NCBI RefSeq assembly: GCF_900129425.1
Contig: NZ_LT670817.1
Location: forward strand, 8,646,001 to 8,710,000
DNA: 64,000 bases
Direction of reading: 5' to 3'
DNA from: Bradyrhizobium erythrophlei
GTDB taxonomy: Bacteria; Pseudomonadota; Alphaproteobacteria; Rhizobiales; Xanthobacteraceae
Made by a program: the position numbers and the translations under genes. Under the pieces are notes generated by a model, which was not told where the DNA came from, made no database searches, and saw only the letters and a list, made by a program, of their open reading frames with translations. Shown piece by piece: positions 33,410 through 42,030 of the stretch. The number at the start of each line of letters is the position of its first letter. The first letter of the stretch is position 1.

Positions 33410-34711
33410 ATGACTGACTTCTCCCCCCGTGAAATCGTATCCGAACTCGACCGCTTCATCGTCGGCCAGACCGACGCCAAGCGCGCGGTCTCCATCGCGC
33501 TACGCAACCGCTGGCGGCGGCTGCAGCTCACCGGCAGCTTGCGCGAGGAGGTGCTGCCGAAAAATATCCTGATGATCGGGCCGACCGGAGTGGGCAAGAC
33601 CGAGATCGCGCGGCGGCTGGCGAAACTCGCCGGCGCGCCTTTCATCAAGGTCGAAGCCACCAAATTCACCGAAGTCGGTTACGTCGGCCGCGACGTCGAG
33701 CAGATCATTCGCGATCTGGTCGAAGTCGCGATCGCGCAAACCCGTGAACGCAAGCGCAAGGACGTGCAGGCGCGCGCCCAGCTTGCCGCCGAGGACCGGG
33801 TGCTCGATGCCCTGGTCGGCGCCAATTCCAGCGCCGCGACGCGCGATTCGTTCCGCAGGAAGCTGCGCGCCGGCGAACTCAACGACAAGGAAATCGAGGT
33901 CGAGACGCAATCCTCCGGAGGAATGCCGATGTTCGAGATTCCCGGGATGCCGGGGGCGCAGATGGGCGCGATATCGATCGGCGATATCTTCGGCAAGATG
34001 GGCGGACGAACCAAGACCCGCCGCCTGACCGTAGAGGATTCCCACGAGCTTCTGGTCAACGAGGAATCCGACAAGCTGTTGGACAACGATCAGCTGGTGC
34101 AGGAATCGATCCATGCGGTCGAGAATAACGGCATCGTGTTCCTCGACGAGATCGACAAGATCTGCGTGCGCGATGGCCGCACCGGCGGCGATGTTTCGCG
34201 CGAAGGCGTGCAGCGCGACCTCTTGCCCCTGATCGAAGGCACCACGGTGTCGACCAAGCACGGCACCGTGAAGACCGATCACATCCTGTTCATCGCGTCG
34301 GGCGCGTTTCATATCGCCAAGCCATCGGATCTCTTGCCCGAATTGCAGGGTCGGCTGCCGATCCGGGTCGAACTGGAAGCGCTGACGCGTGACGACATGC
34401 GCCGCATCCTGACCGAGCCCGAGGCTTCCCTGATCAAGCAATATGTAGCGCTGATGCAGACCGAGGGCGTGACGCTGGATATCACCGACGGCGCGATCGA
34501 CGCGCTCGCGGACGTGGCGGTGGCCGTCAATTCCACGGTGGAGAATATCGGCGCGCGGCGGCTGCAGACCGTGATGGAACGCGTGCTCGACGAAATTTCG
34601 TTCGCCGCGCCCGACCGCAATGGCGAGACCATCCAGATCGACGCTGACTACGTGCAGAAGCACGTCGGCGATCTCGCCAAGAACGCCGATTTGAGCCGGT
34701 TTATTTTGTAG
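33410..34711 (+). CDS. hslU: ATP-dependent protease HslVU, ATPase subunit
   Basis: 433 residues, the full length of HslU/ClpY. It is the unfoldase that feeds HslV. Visible are FSPREIVSELDRFIVGQTDA, Walker A MIGPTGVGKTEIARRLAKLA, EVGYVGRDVEQIIRDLVE (pore-loop GYVG), the intermediate I domain with a Gly/Met-rich stretch (FEIPGMPGAQMGAISIGDIF), Walker B NGIVFLDEIDKI and sensor 2 IGARRLQTVMERVLDEISF. The C-terminus NADLSRFIL is the tail that docks into HslV. Confidence 0.98.
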   Translation: MTDFSPREIVSELDRFIVGQTDAKRAVSIALRNRWRRLQLTGSLREEVLPKNILMIGPTGVGKTEIARRLAKLAGAPFIKVEATKFTEVGYVGRDVEQIIRDLVEVAIAQTRERKRKDVQARAQLAAEDRVLDALVGANSSAATRDSFRRKLRAGELNDKEIEVETQSSGGMPMFEIPGMPGAQMGAISIGDIFGKMGGRTKTRRLTVEDSHELLVNEESDKLLDNDQLVQESIHAVENNGIVFLDEIDKICVRDGRTGGDVSREGVQRDLLPLIEGTTVSTKHGTVKTDHILFIASGAFHIAKPSDLLPELQGRLPIRVELEALTRDDMRRILTEPEASLIKQYVALMQTEGVTLDITDGAIDALADVAVAVNSTVENIGARRLQTVMERVLDEISFAAPDRNGETIQIDADYVQKHVGDLAKNADLSRFIL

Positions 34712-34726
34712 TTTGTTGTCGTCCCT

Positions 34727-34890
34727 GCGGGTGCATGTGAATGCAGGGATCCAGCCGGCGATGTTGGTCGTGGACGGCGTGATGGCTCCAGCCTTCGCGC
34801 CTTAAATATTTGTGGCTCTGGGTTCCGGCTCGCGCGGAGCCTGTCATCGGGCCGGCCGAAGGCCGGACCCATTGGCTTGGCCGGGACGAC
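34727..34890. repeat. Dispersed inverted repeat (GTCGTCCC type)
   Basis: GTCGTCCCTGCGGGTGCATG at the left is answered by CCGGGACGAC at the right. Between them lie TGAATGCAGGGATCCAGCC, GGTTCCGGCTCGCGCGGAGC and GCCGGCCGAAGGCCGG. A long palindromic intergenic element of a type I associate with bradyrhizobia, lying after hslU. Confidence 0.7.
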
Positions 34891-34974
34891 ATCCGGAATA
34901 ATGGCGCGTTGCGCTCCGCACATTTGCCGTGTGATAAGTTCGAGCCTGATTGAGCCGTTGTTTCCGGGTGCCGA

Positions 34975-36099
34975 ATGAATCTGCGTGTGCGGGAAAACCC
35001 CTGGCGCCTGATGCTCGCCGTCAATATCGCCGTCGTCATTGGGGTCTTTCTCTACAAGATCACGCGCGCGCCCTACGTCCCCTACATCCATCTTCTGGTC
35101 GACTATCATTTCGGCTTTACCAAGCGGGCGCTGATCGGCGCGCTGGTGTCGCTGTTTTTCGCAAAGGTGCCGGTGTGGCTGGTATTCGCGCTCAGCGGTG
35201 CTGTCTGGCTGATCACGCTTGCGCTGTTCGTCAAACTGTTCCGGCGAACCTTCGGCTTTGACGATGCGCAGATGCCGCTGTTCGTGCTGATGGCCGGCTC
35301 GCCGTTCTTCTTCAAGAATTTCATGCACACGCTGGGGCATTTCGATATCTACGGCTGTGCATTCGCGATTTGCTTGCTGCTGGTGCCGGCGCGCTCCGTG
35401 ATTTTTGTGATGCTTGCGGCGCTTGCCTCGATGATCCTGATCCTGATCCACCACATTCATGTCTTGATGTATGTGCCGACCATCGCGGTCATCGTGGTGC
35501 TGCGGTATTATCTCGTGCAGGGTTTGACGCGGCTAAACGCAATCGTCGGCATCGGTGCGATCGCGGCCATCGGCCTGTTGTTTCTGTCCGCGCAATTCCT
35601 AGGATCGGTGACAGTGCCTTCGGAAGAGTTCGTCCGCTATCTGCAGAGCCGCATGACCGACCCGAGCCGGACCGACCTGCTCAGTTTCAGTTATATCTGG
35701 TATCAGCCGCTTTCCAAGGAAATCGAGGACACCTGGAATCGGATGCCATCCAACATTCTGGGCGTGCCGGTGTTCGCGTTGCTGATCTGGCTGCATGCAC
35801 CGCTCTGGAAATATTTTGCCGACCTGATCCGGTCGCTGGCGGAAGATGTGCATCGACGCATCGTCATTTCCGCCATCGTGATGGTGAGCGCGGCCTATCT
35901 GATCATCTTTGCGATGGTGTTCGACTATTCGCGATGGATCTCGAACTGGGCGGTCTGCATGTTCCTGATCCTGCACGCGGTGAAGACCTTGCCCGGTTCG
36001 AAACCCGTGCCGCCGATAGCGGCGGATGATCGAAAGACCACCATTCTCGGCTGGATCGTGACGCTGATCCCGCGGGTCGGGATCGTCAGGCCATTTTAG
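34975..36099 (+). CDS. Polytopic membrane protein, unknown function
   Basis: 374 residues with about nine hydrophobic segments (first at 13-26; others near 57-80, 100-115, 127-150, 153-172, 185-200, 258-272, 292-310 and 318-335). Motifs include HLLVDYHFGFTKRALIGALV, FFKNFMHTLGHFDIYGCAF and DYSRWISNWAVCM. The FGFTKRALIG and DYSRW segments recall EpsG-like or O-antigen-polymerase-like membrane proteins, but I cannot assign a function. Start: ATG at 34975. It converges on the Smr gene. Confidence 0.6.
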   Translation: MNLRVRENPWRLMLAVNIAVVIGVFLYKITRAPYVPYIHLLVDYHFGFTKRALIGALVSLFFAKVPVWLVFALSGAVWLITLALFVKLFRRTFGFDDAQMPLFVLMAGSPFFFKNFMHTLGHFDIYGCAFAICLLLVPARSVIFVMLAALASMILILIHHIHVLMYVPTIAVIVVLRYYLVQGLTRLNAIVGIGAIAAIGLLFLSAQFLGSVTVPSEEFVRYLQSRMTDPSRTDLLSFSYIWYQPLSKEIEDTWNRMPSNILGVPVFALLIWLHAPLWKYFADLIRSLAEDVHRRIVISAIVMVSAAYLIIFAMVFDYSRWISNWAVCMFLILHAVKTLPGSKPVPPIAADDRKTTILGWIVTLIPRVGIVRPF

Positions 36100-36104
36100 G
36101 CATC

Positions 36105-36701
36105 TCAGATTTTTGATCGCCTGATGCGCACGTAAAGCGCGCCCTCGCCGCCATGGCCGATATGGGCTTCCTCAAAACCAACCACCAGCGAGCGGAATTC
36201 CGGCAGGCTCAGCCATTGCGGCACTTGGCGGCGCAATACCCCGCGCTCGGATTCAGCCCCCATTTTGCCTTTGCCGGTGATGACCAGCACGAAGGTCAGG
36301 CCATCGCTGTGGGCGCGCTGCAGGAAGCCCGATAGCGCGTGGTGGGCGCGGGTCTGCGTCATGCCGTGCAGGTCGAGCCGGGCCTCGATCTCCTTCCGTC
36401 CGCGCGAAAGCTGCGAACGCTCGCGGCGTCCGATGGGCGCCAGCGGCGGTGTGGGAGGCTTTTGCGCACTTGTGATCGCGACAGGCGCAACGCGCCTTGG
36501 CATTGCCCCGGGTTTCACAGCAAGTGGGGAATCCGCGACCGGCGCATCCGCCGGCGGCTTGGCGGCGCGGGGCCTTTTCCGGAGCGGCTTCGTCTGTTTC
36601 GCAACGCTCTCCCATAACGCGCGCTCTTCTTCGCTCAAGCCGCGCTTGCGACGTGGTGGCGTGGCCAATTCGGGAATCGAGGGCGAGGGCGGGCGTTTCA
36701 T
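36105..36701 (-). CDS. Smr/MutS2-domain protein
   Basis: 198 residues. The first 100 are basic and Pro/Ala-rich (RKRGLSEEERALWESVAKQT, then a low-complexity linker). The C-terminal Smr domain has LDLHGMTQTRAHHALSGFLQ, VLVITGKGKMGAESERGVLR and VPQWLSLPEFRSLVVGFEEA, ending GEGALYVRIRRSK. These are the LDLHG and TGKG signatures of the Smr nuclease/binding fold. Bacterial short Smr proteins may act on DNA or on stalled ribosomes. Its start overlaps the mltA stop by four bases, as is usual in Rhizobiales. Confidence 0.92.
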   Translation of the reverse strand: MKRPPSPSIPELATPPRRKRGLSEEERALWESVAKQTKPLRKRPRAAKPPADAPVADSPLAVKPGAMPRRVAPVAITSAQKPPTPPLAPIGRRERSQLSRGRKEIEARLDLHGMTQTRAHHALSGFLQRAHSDGLTFVLVITGKGKMGAESERGVLRRQVPQWLSLPEFRSLVVGFEEAHIGHGGEGALYVRIRRSKI

Positions 36702-38248
36702 CGGCGGCGACGATAACGACGATAGTAACGCTGACGCCGCCGGTCGCGGCCCGGCTTGAGGTTGGGCCGCGGCTCCGGCAGCGGTACGGCTGGTACGGCA
36801 GCGGGCGGGGCGCTCGAAGCTTGCGTCGCGGCTGCCGGGGGCGGTGACTTGTTCGCGGATGCCGGCGGGCTGGCGGTGTCCTTTCCAACGGGCGCCGCGG
36901 AATTCTCCGGCGGCTTCGCGCCGGCCTTCTGATCTTTTTGCTGATCCTTCAGGGGATCGACCTGCGGGAACAGCTTCGCGATTTTCGCCGAGGGCCGCGC
37001 ATCCGGCAGCGGCATCTTGCGGCCCCTCGCCACGGGATCGAGGCTCTTCGGCACCAGGATCACGAAGCGCATGGTGTGCCGGAAGCGGCCGGACACCCTG
37101 CCGGCTTCCGCGCCGGCGCCGTAATAGATATCGGCGCGCGCAGGACCTGTAATCGCGGAGCCGGTGTCCTGCGCCACCATCAGCCGCCGAAACGGCGTCT
37201 TCGACCGCGCCGATTCGATCGGCAGTTCGCCCTCGATAAAGAACGGCGTGCCATAGACGTGCAGCGCCCCGTCGACCGCGATCGACCGTCCCGGCGTCAG
37301 CGGCACGCCCTGCGCGCCGACCGCTTCATCCTTGTCGGAGAGCTGCACTTCGCGGAAGAACACGTAGGAGCGGTTCTGCCGCCGCAAATCCTTGGCGCCG
37401 TCGGGATTTTGCTCCATCCACTCCCTGATCTTCTGCATCGACATCTGCTCTTTCGGAATGATGCCGCGATCGATCAGGATGCGCCCGACCGCCGTATAGG
37501 GATAGCCATTATGCGCATCATAATTGATGCGGATGGTGGTGCCGTCCGCGAGGTGGACCCGGGCCGAACCCTGGATTTGCGCGAACAGCAGATCGGTCTG
37601 ATTTTTTAGCCAGCAGATTTCAAGGCCGCGGCCGGCAATCGCGCCGTCTTCGATCTCGGCGCGGTCGTAGTAGGGCACGAGCTTGCGGCGCCCGATCTTG
37701 CGAAACACCTGGCCCTTGTTGGGCAGACTGGGCGCGTCCTGCTTGAAGCCGCGGACGAACAAATTCGATGGACGGCGATAGACCGGCACAGAGTAGACGT
37801 CGGTCTGGGTGCGGGATCCGTCGATGACCGGCTCGTAGTAGCCGGTAACGAAGCCCGCGTCCTCCCCAAGCCGCGAAATGCGCAGGGGCAGAAAGTGCTC
37901 CTCAAAGAAGGCCCTGGCCCTAGCGCCACTCGAAATGTCGGCGGCCCTGGCCGCGCGGCATGGATCGCGCAACGAGGTGCCCAGGGCCTTGGGATCGGCT
38001 GATGGCATTTGCTGCTGCGCGATCGGCTTGCAGCTGGTGCGAAATGCCTTGTAGGCCTGCAGGTGGTCGTCCTCGCTCCAGCCGGCGATATCGGCCCATG
38101 CGACCGGAGCATATTGGCTGCCGCTGATTTCGAGCGGCCATTCAAGACGGGGGTAGGGGAGGTGGCGCGCGGCAGCATCCGGAAGATGGGACCAAACATG
38201 ACGCGCGGTACGCGCGGCAACCGGAAACAGCGACAACGCGACGGCCAT
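36698..38248 (-). CDS. mltA: Membrane-bound lytic murein transglycosylase A
   Basis: 516 residues from the ATG at 38248, which opens a signal (MAVALSLFPVAARTARHVW). A longer frame reaches 38365 but overlaps the timA gene. The MltA core spans about residues 60-390: VTGYYEPVIDGSRTQTDVYS, a central barrel insertion and the 3D domain with VAQDTGSAITGPARADIYYG (the catalytic Asp region). It cleaves peptidoglycan to 1,6-anhydro-muropeptides. The last 110 residues form a Pro/Ala-rich, low-complexity tail ending in an Arg/Tyr-rich stretch (RRRQRYYRRYRRRR). That tail is unusual and may bind nucleic acid or the cell wall. Confidence 0.93.
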   Translation of the reverse strand: MAVALSLFPVAARTARHVWSHLPDAAARHLPYPRLEWPLEISGSQYAPVAWADIAGWSEDDHLQAYKAFRTSCKPIAQQQMPSADPKALGTSLRDPCRAARAADISSGARARAFFEEHFLPLRISRLGEDAGFVTGYYEPVIDGSRTQTDVYSVPVYRRPSNLFVRGFKQDAPSLPNKGQVFRKIGRRKLVPYYDRAEIEDGAIAGRGLEICWLKNQTDLLFAQIQGSARVHLADGTTIRINYDAHNGYPYTAVGRILIDRGIIPKEQMSMQKIREWMEQNPDGAKDLRRQNRSYVFFREVQLSDKDEAVGAQGVPLTPGRSIAVDGALHVYGTPFFIEGELPIESARSKTPFRRLMVAQDTGSAITGPARADIYYGAGAEAGRVSGRFRHTMRFVILVPKSLDPVARGRKMPLPDARPSAKIAKLFPQVDPLKDQQKDQKAGAKPPENSAAPVGKDTASPPASANKSPPPAAATQASSAPPAAVPAVPLPEPRPNLKPGRDRRRQRYYRRYRRRR

Positions 38249-38288
38249 CGCACAACACGCGGCAGCGTATCGCCAAAAAGCCCGCGCG

Positions 38289-38993
38289 CTAGTGAGCGCT
38301 GCCGGTGCCAACCAGCTTCCAGTTCGGATCGCGTGAAGTAATGTCGCGGGCGAACGTCCAAACATCGGTGATATCGGCGACCTTGTCCGGATTGCCGTCG
38401 ACGATCGTGCCGGCCTTGTCGCGGGTCACCGAAATCATCTGCGACACAAAACGAACGGTCAGCTGTGCCGCCCGGTCGCGGCTTTCGGCGCCGACGAGTT
38501 CGGCCTTGTCGATCGAAACGAACCGCGTTTCCGTCTTTTGCTCGTGCTTCTCGCGGTCGCGGATTACGCTCTCGAAACTATCATAGACCTCCGATGACAA
38601 CAGATCCTTAAGCGCGCGGCGATCGCCGTTGGCGAACGCCAGCACGATCATCTCATAGGCGCTGCGCGCCCCGCTGAGGAAATGCCGCGGATCGAACGAG
38701 GAATCCTGGGCCGCAATGGCATCGAGCCCCTGGGCGAGCGGCGTGCCGGGCTCGGTCAGCCCCTTCCAGCGGTCGGTCGGCGGCGCGACGTCTGCCGTGG
38801 GCGCCAGAGGCGCCTGGTCGATTACCGCTCCCGGTATCGGAACCACTTTATTGTCCTGGGCGCCCTGCACCACATTGCGCGCGGTGCGATCATAGGGCGG
38901 CCGCTCGCTGCCGGTACGCTGTCCGAGCACATTGCGCAGGCGCAGGAAGATGAAGACCGCCAGCGCCAGGAAGATGATGGTGTAAATATCCAC
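38289..38993 (-). CDS. timA: Tim44/TimA-family inner-membrane protein
   Basis: 234 residues. One N-terminal membrane helix (IYTIIFLALAVFIFLRL) is followed by a disordered linker (about 25-95) and a Tim44-like domain (about 100-230). The domain opens FDPRHFLSGARSAYEMIVLA and contains RRALKDLLSSEVYDSFESVI, VSIDKAELVGAESRD and VADITDVWTFARDITSRDPN. This is the bacterial relative of mitochondrial Tim44. It precedes mltA and secB in many alphaproteobacteria. Role in membrane protein export is inferred. Confidence 0.9.
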   Translation of the reverse strand: MDIYTIIFLALAVFIFLRLRNVLGQRTGSERPPYDRTARNVVQGAQDNKVVPIPGAVIDQAPLAPTADVAPPTDRWKGLTEPGTPLAQGLDAIAAQDSSFDPRHFLSGARSAYEMIVLAFANGDRRALKDLLSSEVYDSFESVIRDREKHEQKTETRFVSIDKAELVGAESRDRAAQLTVRFVSQMISVTRDKAGTIVDGNPDKVADITDVWTFARDITSRDPNWKLVGTGSAH

Positions 38994-39472
38994 GTCGCAT
39001 TCGCTTTCTGGTCTGCGCCGGCAATGGCTCCGGCGGTAGAGCGTTCCCCTCGGGGAACGGCAGAGATTACATCATGGATGGGTCTGCAGCATGTAGGCAC
39101 GAAACTTGGCCTAGCCAATGGCGCGTTTTGGCATGAAAGGCCATGCCGGTGGAAATAGGACAAGCCGATGCCGCACCCCGTTTGCCACCCGCGAATTGTA
39201 GCGCGTTTTCGTCGCAAGGGGAAACCCCCCGGCATGCGCGGAAATCGCGCATATTCAACAATTTAGAGAGTATGCTGGTTGGCAGGCTGGCGGGTATTCC
39301 CAAGCCGTGCCGCCCGCTCCGAGGCGGCGCGCCTTGGTGGGGCGCAGGTGATGGTCGTCCTTGTAGAATGAGGTGGGGCTATGATAGCCACTCGCCCCGA
39401 CAACGGCATTTTCACACCGTACGAGCGATTCCGGACATAAAACCTGCTCCGCTCGCTTTCAGGAGAGATTTC
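38994..39472. other. Intergenic gap upstream of secB and timA
   Basis: Divergent gap that should hold promoters for timA and secB. fxsA, which as I recall is often found here in related genomes, is not present. A frame extends secB upstream to 39143, but its sequence does not look like protein. No other feature is seen. Confidence 0.45.
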
Positions 39473-39961
39473 ATGACCAACGGCAACGGCGCGCCTCCCG
39501 AAGCAGCCCCTCCTCCCCAGCTGAACGTGCTGGCGCAGTATACCAAGGACCTGTCGTTCGAGAATCCGAACGCGCCCGCCTCGCTGGCGCCGCAACCACA
39601 GCAGCCGGCGATCAATATCCAGATCAACGTTACCGCCAACAATATCGCCGAAAACGAATATGAAGTGACGCTTTCGGTCGAAGGCAAGGCGGAAAATGCC
39701 GGCAAGGTAATGTTCAGCTTTGATCTCGCCTATGCAGGCGTATTCCGCATTCTCAACGTGCCGCCGGAAAACCTGCATCCGCTGATCATGATCGAATGTC
39801 CGCGGCTCTTGTTCCCGTTCGCGCGCGAAATCATCGCCACCTCGGTGCGCGATGGCGGTTTCCCGCCGCTGATGCTGGACCCCGTCGATTTCGTCGGCCT
39901 GTACCGGCAGAACCTGGAACGACAGGCTACCGCCCAGGCCGCGCAGGGAAAACCAAGCTAA
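39473..39961 (+). CDS. secB: Protein-export chaperone SecB
   Basis: 162 residues from the ATG at 39473, with AGGAGAG just upstream. SecB holds presecretory proteins unfolded and hands them to SecA. Family signs are LNVLAQYTKDLSFENPNAPA, INIQINVTANNIAENEYEVT, FSFDLAYAGVFRILNVPPEN and the SecA-contacting stretch LFPFAREIIATSVRDGGFPP followed by LMLDPVDFVGLYRQ. The C-terminus is short and lacks a zinc motif. A strong terminator follows at 40014-40045. Confidence 0.97.
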   Translation: MTNGNGAPPEAAPPPQLNVLAQYTKDLSFENPNAPASLAPQPQQPAINIQINVTANNIAENEYEVTLSVEGKAENAGKVMFSFDLAYAGVFRILNVPPENLHPLIMIECPRLLFPFAREIIATSVRDGGFPPLMLDPVDFVGLYRQNLERQATAQAAQGKPS

Positions 39962-40013
39962 CCACGGGTCGCGCTTGGGTTTTGCGCGTATTTTAATCGC
40001 AAAACCGGTATCC

Positions 40014-40045
40014 GCCCTCGGATCAGGTCCGAGGGCATGCTTTTT
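40014..40045 (+). terminator. Intrinsic terminator after secB
   Basis: Perfect 9-bp stem GCCCTCGGA / TCCGAGGGC with loop TCAGG, then ATGC and TTTTT. It also separates secB from the converging dnaQ. Confidence 0.85.
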
Positions 40046-40062
40046 GCGGAATACGCTGGGGA

Positions 40063-40755
40063 TCACGCGCCCAGAAAATCCTTCCAGATCGCCTTGTCGC
40101 CGAGCGTGGCGATAAAGGCACGATGCGCCATGCGATCGGCCTCGGTGATCCGCGGCATAAGCGGCACCTCGCGTTGTCGCCGCGGCATTTCCCCGTATCC
40201 GCCGCGCGTATCACGCGTTTCGGCCGCCAGGATCAATTGCGACTGCCGGGCCCCGATCAGATCGATATAGACTTCGGCCAGAAGTTCGGCGTCGAGCAAT
40301 GCGCCGTGCTTGGTGCGGTGCGAATTGTCAATCGCGTATCGCGAGCAGAGATCGTCGAGACGGTTCGACACGCCCGGATGCTTGCGCCGCGCCAGCAGCA
40401 GCGTGTCGACCAGCCGGTCGCGCGCGATCGCCGGCCGTTTGATGCGGTCAAGCTCGGCGTTGATGAAGCCGATATCGAACGATGCGTTGTGGATCACCAG
40501 CGGCGCGTCGGCGATGAATTCCAGGAACTCCTCGACCACATGGGCGAAAAGCGGCTTGTCGGCGAGGAACTCGCCGGAGAGACCGTGCACCGCAAAGGCT
40601 TCGGCCGGCATGTCGCGCTCGGGATTGAGATGCCGGTGAAAGGTCTGCCCGGTCGGCATGCGGTTGAAGATCTCGACGCAGCCGATTTCGACCAGCCGGT
40701 CGCCCCGCAGCGGGTCGAGGCCGGTGGTTTCGGTATCGAGAACGATTTCGCGCAT
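40063..40755 (-). CDS. dnaQ: DNA polymerase III epsilon subunit
   Basis: 230 residues, the 3'-5' proofreading exonuclease of the replicase. Exo I is EIVLDTETTGLDPLRGDRLV (Asp and Glu metal ligands). Exo II is PLVIHNASFDIGFINAELDR. Exo III epsilon has HGALLDAELLAEVYIDLIG with the catalytic His and Asp. The C-terminal segment for contact with the alpha subunit is short. It is transcribed leftward, last in the ppsR-maf-coaE-dnaQ run, and converges on secB. Confidence 0.96.
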   Translation of the reverse strand: MREIVLDTETTGLDPLRGDRLVEIGCVEIFNRMPTGQTFHRHLNPERDMPAEAFAVHGLSGEFLADKPLFAHVVEEFLEFIADAPLVIHNASFDIGFINAELDRIKRPAIARDRLVDTLLLARRKHPGVSNRLDDLCSRYAIDNSHRTKHGALLDAELLAEVYIDLIGARQSQLILAAETRDTRGGYGEMPRRQREVPLMPRITEADRMAHRAFIATLGDKAIWKDFLGA

Positions 40756-40782
40756 GGACTATAAACCGTTGGGAATGACGAA

Positions 40783-41382
40783 TCAGGATCGTCGCTGCGG
40801 CATGTTAACAGCCTCGGCCAGAATATCCCTGATTCGTGCCCGCACCGGATCAAGTCCGTGCGACGTATCCACCACGAAATCCGCGCGCTTGCGCTTCTCG
40901 GCGTCGGGCAACTGCCGCGCCAGGATCGTGTCGAACATCTCGCGGGTCATGTTGTCGCGGGCCAAAACCCGCTGGCGCTGAATTTCTGATGTCGTCGTCA
41001 CCACCACCACCGCATCGACGCGTTTCTCGCCGCCGGTTTCGAACAACAGCGGCACGTCGACCACGGCGACCGGCGCGCCGGATTGCTCGGCGTCGTGAAG
41101 GAACTTTTGGCGGGAGGCGCCGAGCATCGGATGAACGATCTGCTCCAGCTGCTTCATCGCGGCTGGATCATGCAGCACCCGAGCCGAGAGCAGCGCGCGG
41201 TCGACTTTGCCGTCCGCGGTCGTGCCTGGAAACGCCGCTTCGATGGCAGGCACTGCCTCGCCTTCGTACAGCCTGTGAACGGCCGCATCGGCATCGTAAA
41301 CCGGCGCGCCGGCTTCGGCGAAGAGCTTCGCGGTGGTTGATTTCCCCATCCCGATCGAGCCGGTCAGCCCAAGAAGTATCAT
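40783..41382 (-). CDS. coaE: Dephospho-CoA kinase
   Basis: 199 residues. It phosphorylates dephospho-CoA at the ribose, the last step of coenzyme A synthesis. The Walker A loop is LLGLTGSIGMGKSTTAKLFA, with the dephospho-CoA site in APVYDADAAVHRLYEGEAVP, and DVPLLFETGGEKRVDAVVVV as the Walker B region. RQRVLARDNMTREMFD forms the lid. It lies between maf and dnaQ without aroE, which normally sits before it in related genomes. Confidence 0.97.
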   Translation of the reverse strand: MILLGLTGSIGMGKSTTAKLFAEAGAPVYDADAAVHRLYEGEAVPAIEAAFPGTTADGKVDRALLSARVLHDPAAMKQLEQIVHPMLGASRQKFLHDAEQSGAPVAVVDVPLLFETGGEKRVDAVVVVTTTSEIQRQRVLARDNMTREMFDTILARQLPDAEKRKRADFVVDTSHGLDPVRARIRDILAEAVNMPQRRS

Positions 41383-41421
41383 TCAAGCATCGCCATTGGC
41401 TGCCCTATCGGGATTCGTTTT

Positions 41422-42030
41422 TCACACACCGAGCAGCCGCTCGCTGCGCAGGAACGCGAGCAATGGCAGCAGCGGCAAACCGAGGATGGTGAAATGATCG
41501 CCTTCGATACGCTCGAACAAATGGATCCCCAGCCCTTCAAGCTGATAGGCGCCGACGCTTGAGGTAACCGCCTCTCCGGCGGCGTCCAGATAGGCCTCGA
41601 TTTCGGCCTCGCCAAGCCGCCGCATGGTCATCCGCGCCATCGTCGCGTCGGCGAACAATATCTTGCCGTCGCGCGCAACCGCAACGGCGGAATGCAGTTC
41701 ATGGCTGTGGCCGGCCAAGTCGCGCAATTGCTCCGCGGCCTGCCCGCGGCCGGCCTGCTTGCTGAAAAGCCGCGTCCCCAGCGCCAATGTCTGATCGGCG
41801 CCGACGACAAATCGGCCAGGCCGGTGCGACGACACCGAAAGCGCTTTCGCGCGGGCCAGATGCAGCGCGATCTCGCCGGGCGCCGAAAGGCCTGAGGCCT
41901 GCTGCACGGACCGCTCGTCGATTTCGGCGGGAACGGCTTCGAACGCGATGCCGGCATTGGCGAGCAGCGCTTGCCGGGCGCGGCTCTGCGAGGCGAGTAT
42001 CAACGGATGTTGTCCGCGCCAGAGTGTCAT
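41422..42030 (-). CDS. Maf-family nucleotide pyrophosphatase
   Basis: 202 residues. Maf proteins hydrolyse non-canonical or modified nucleoside triphosphates. The start LILASQSRARQALLANAGIA holds the phosphate loop, and FVVGADQTLALGTRLFSK contains the catalytic Asp of the (G)ADT/Q motif (here GADQ rather than the more usual GADT). Later SVGAYQLEGLGIHLFERIEG is conserved. It overlaps the ppsR gene by four bases. The GADQ spelling fits the YhdE/YceF-like subgroup with broad substrates. Confidence 0.93.
   Translation of the reverse strand: MTLWRGQHPLILASQSRARQALLANAGIAFEAVPAEIDERSVQQASGLSAPGEIALHLARAKALSVSSHRPGRFVVGADQTLALGTRLFSKQAGRGQAAEQLRDLAGHSHELHSAVAVARDGKILFADATMARMTMRRLGEAEIEAYLDAAGEAVTSSVGAYQLEGLGIHLFERIEGDHFTILGLPLLPLLAFLRSERLLGV

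Noticed and set aside
33500..34663. Minus-strand frame opposite hslU (387 codons)
   Set aside because: Antisense of hslU with His/Asp/Arg-rich low-quality sequence; no start signal.
39143..39472. Upstream extension of the secB frame
   Set aside because: The extra 110 residues do not resemble SecB or any protein; the ATG at 39473 has a strong ribosome site.
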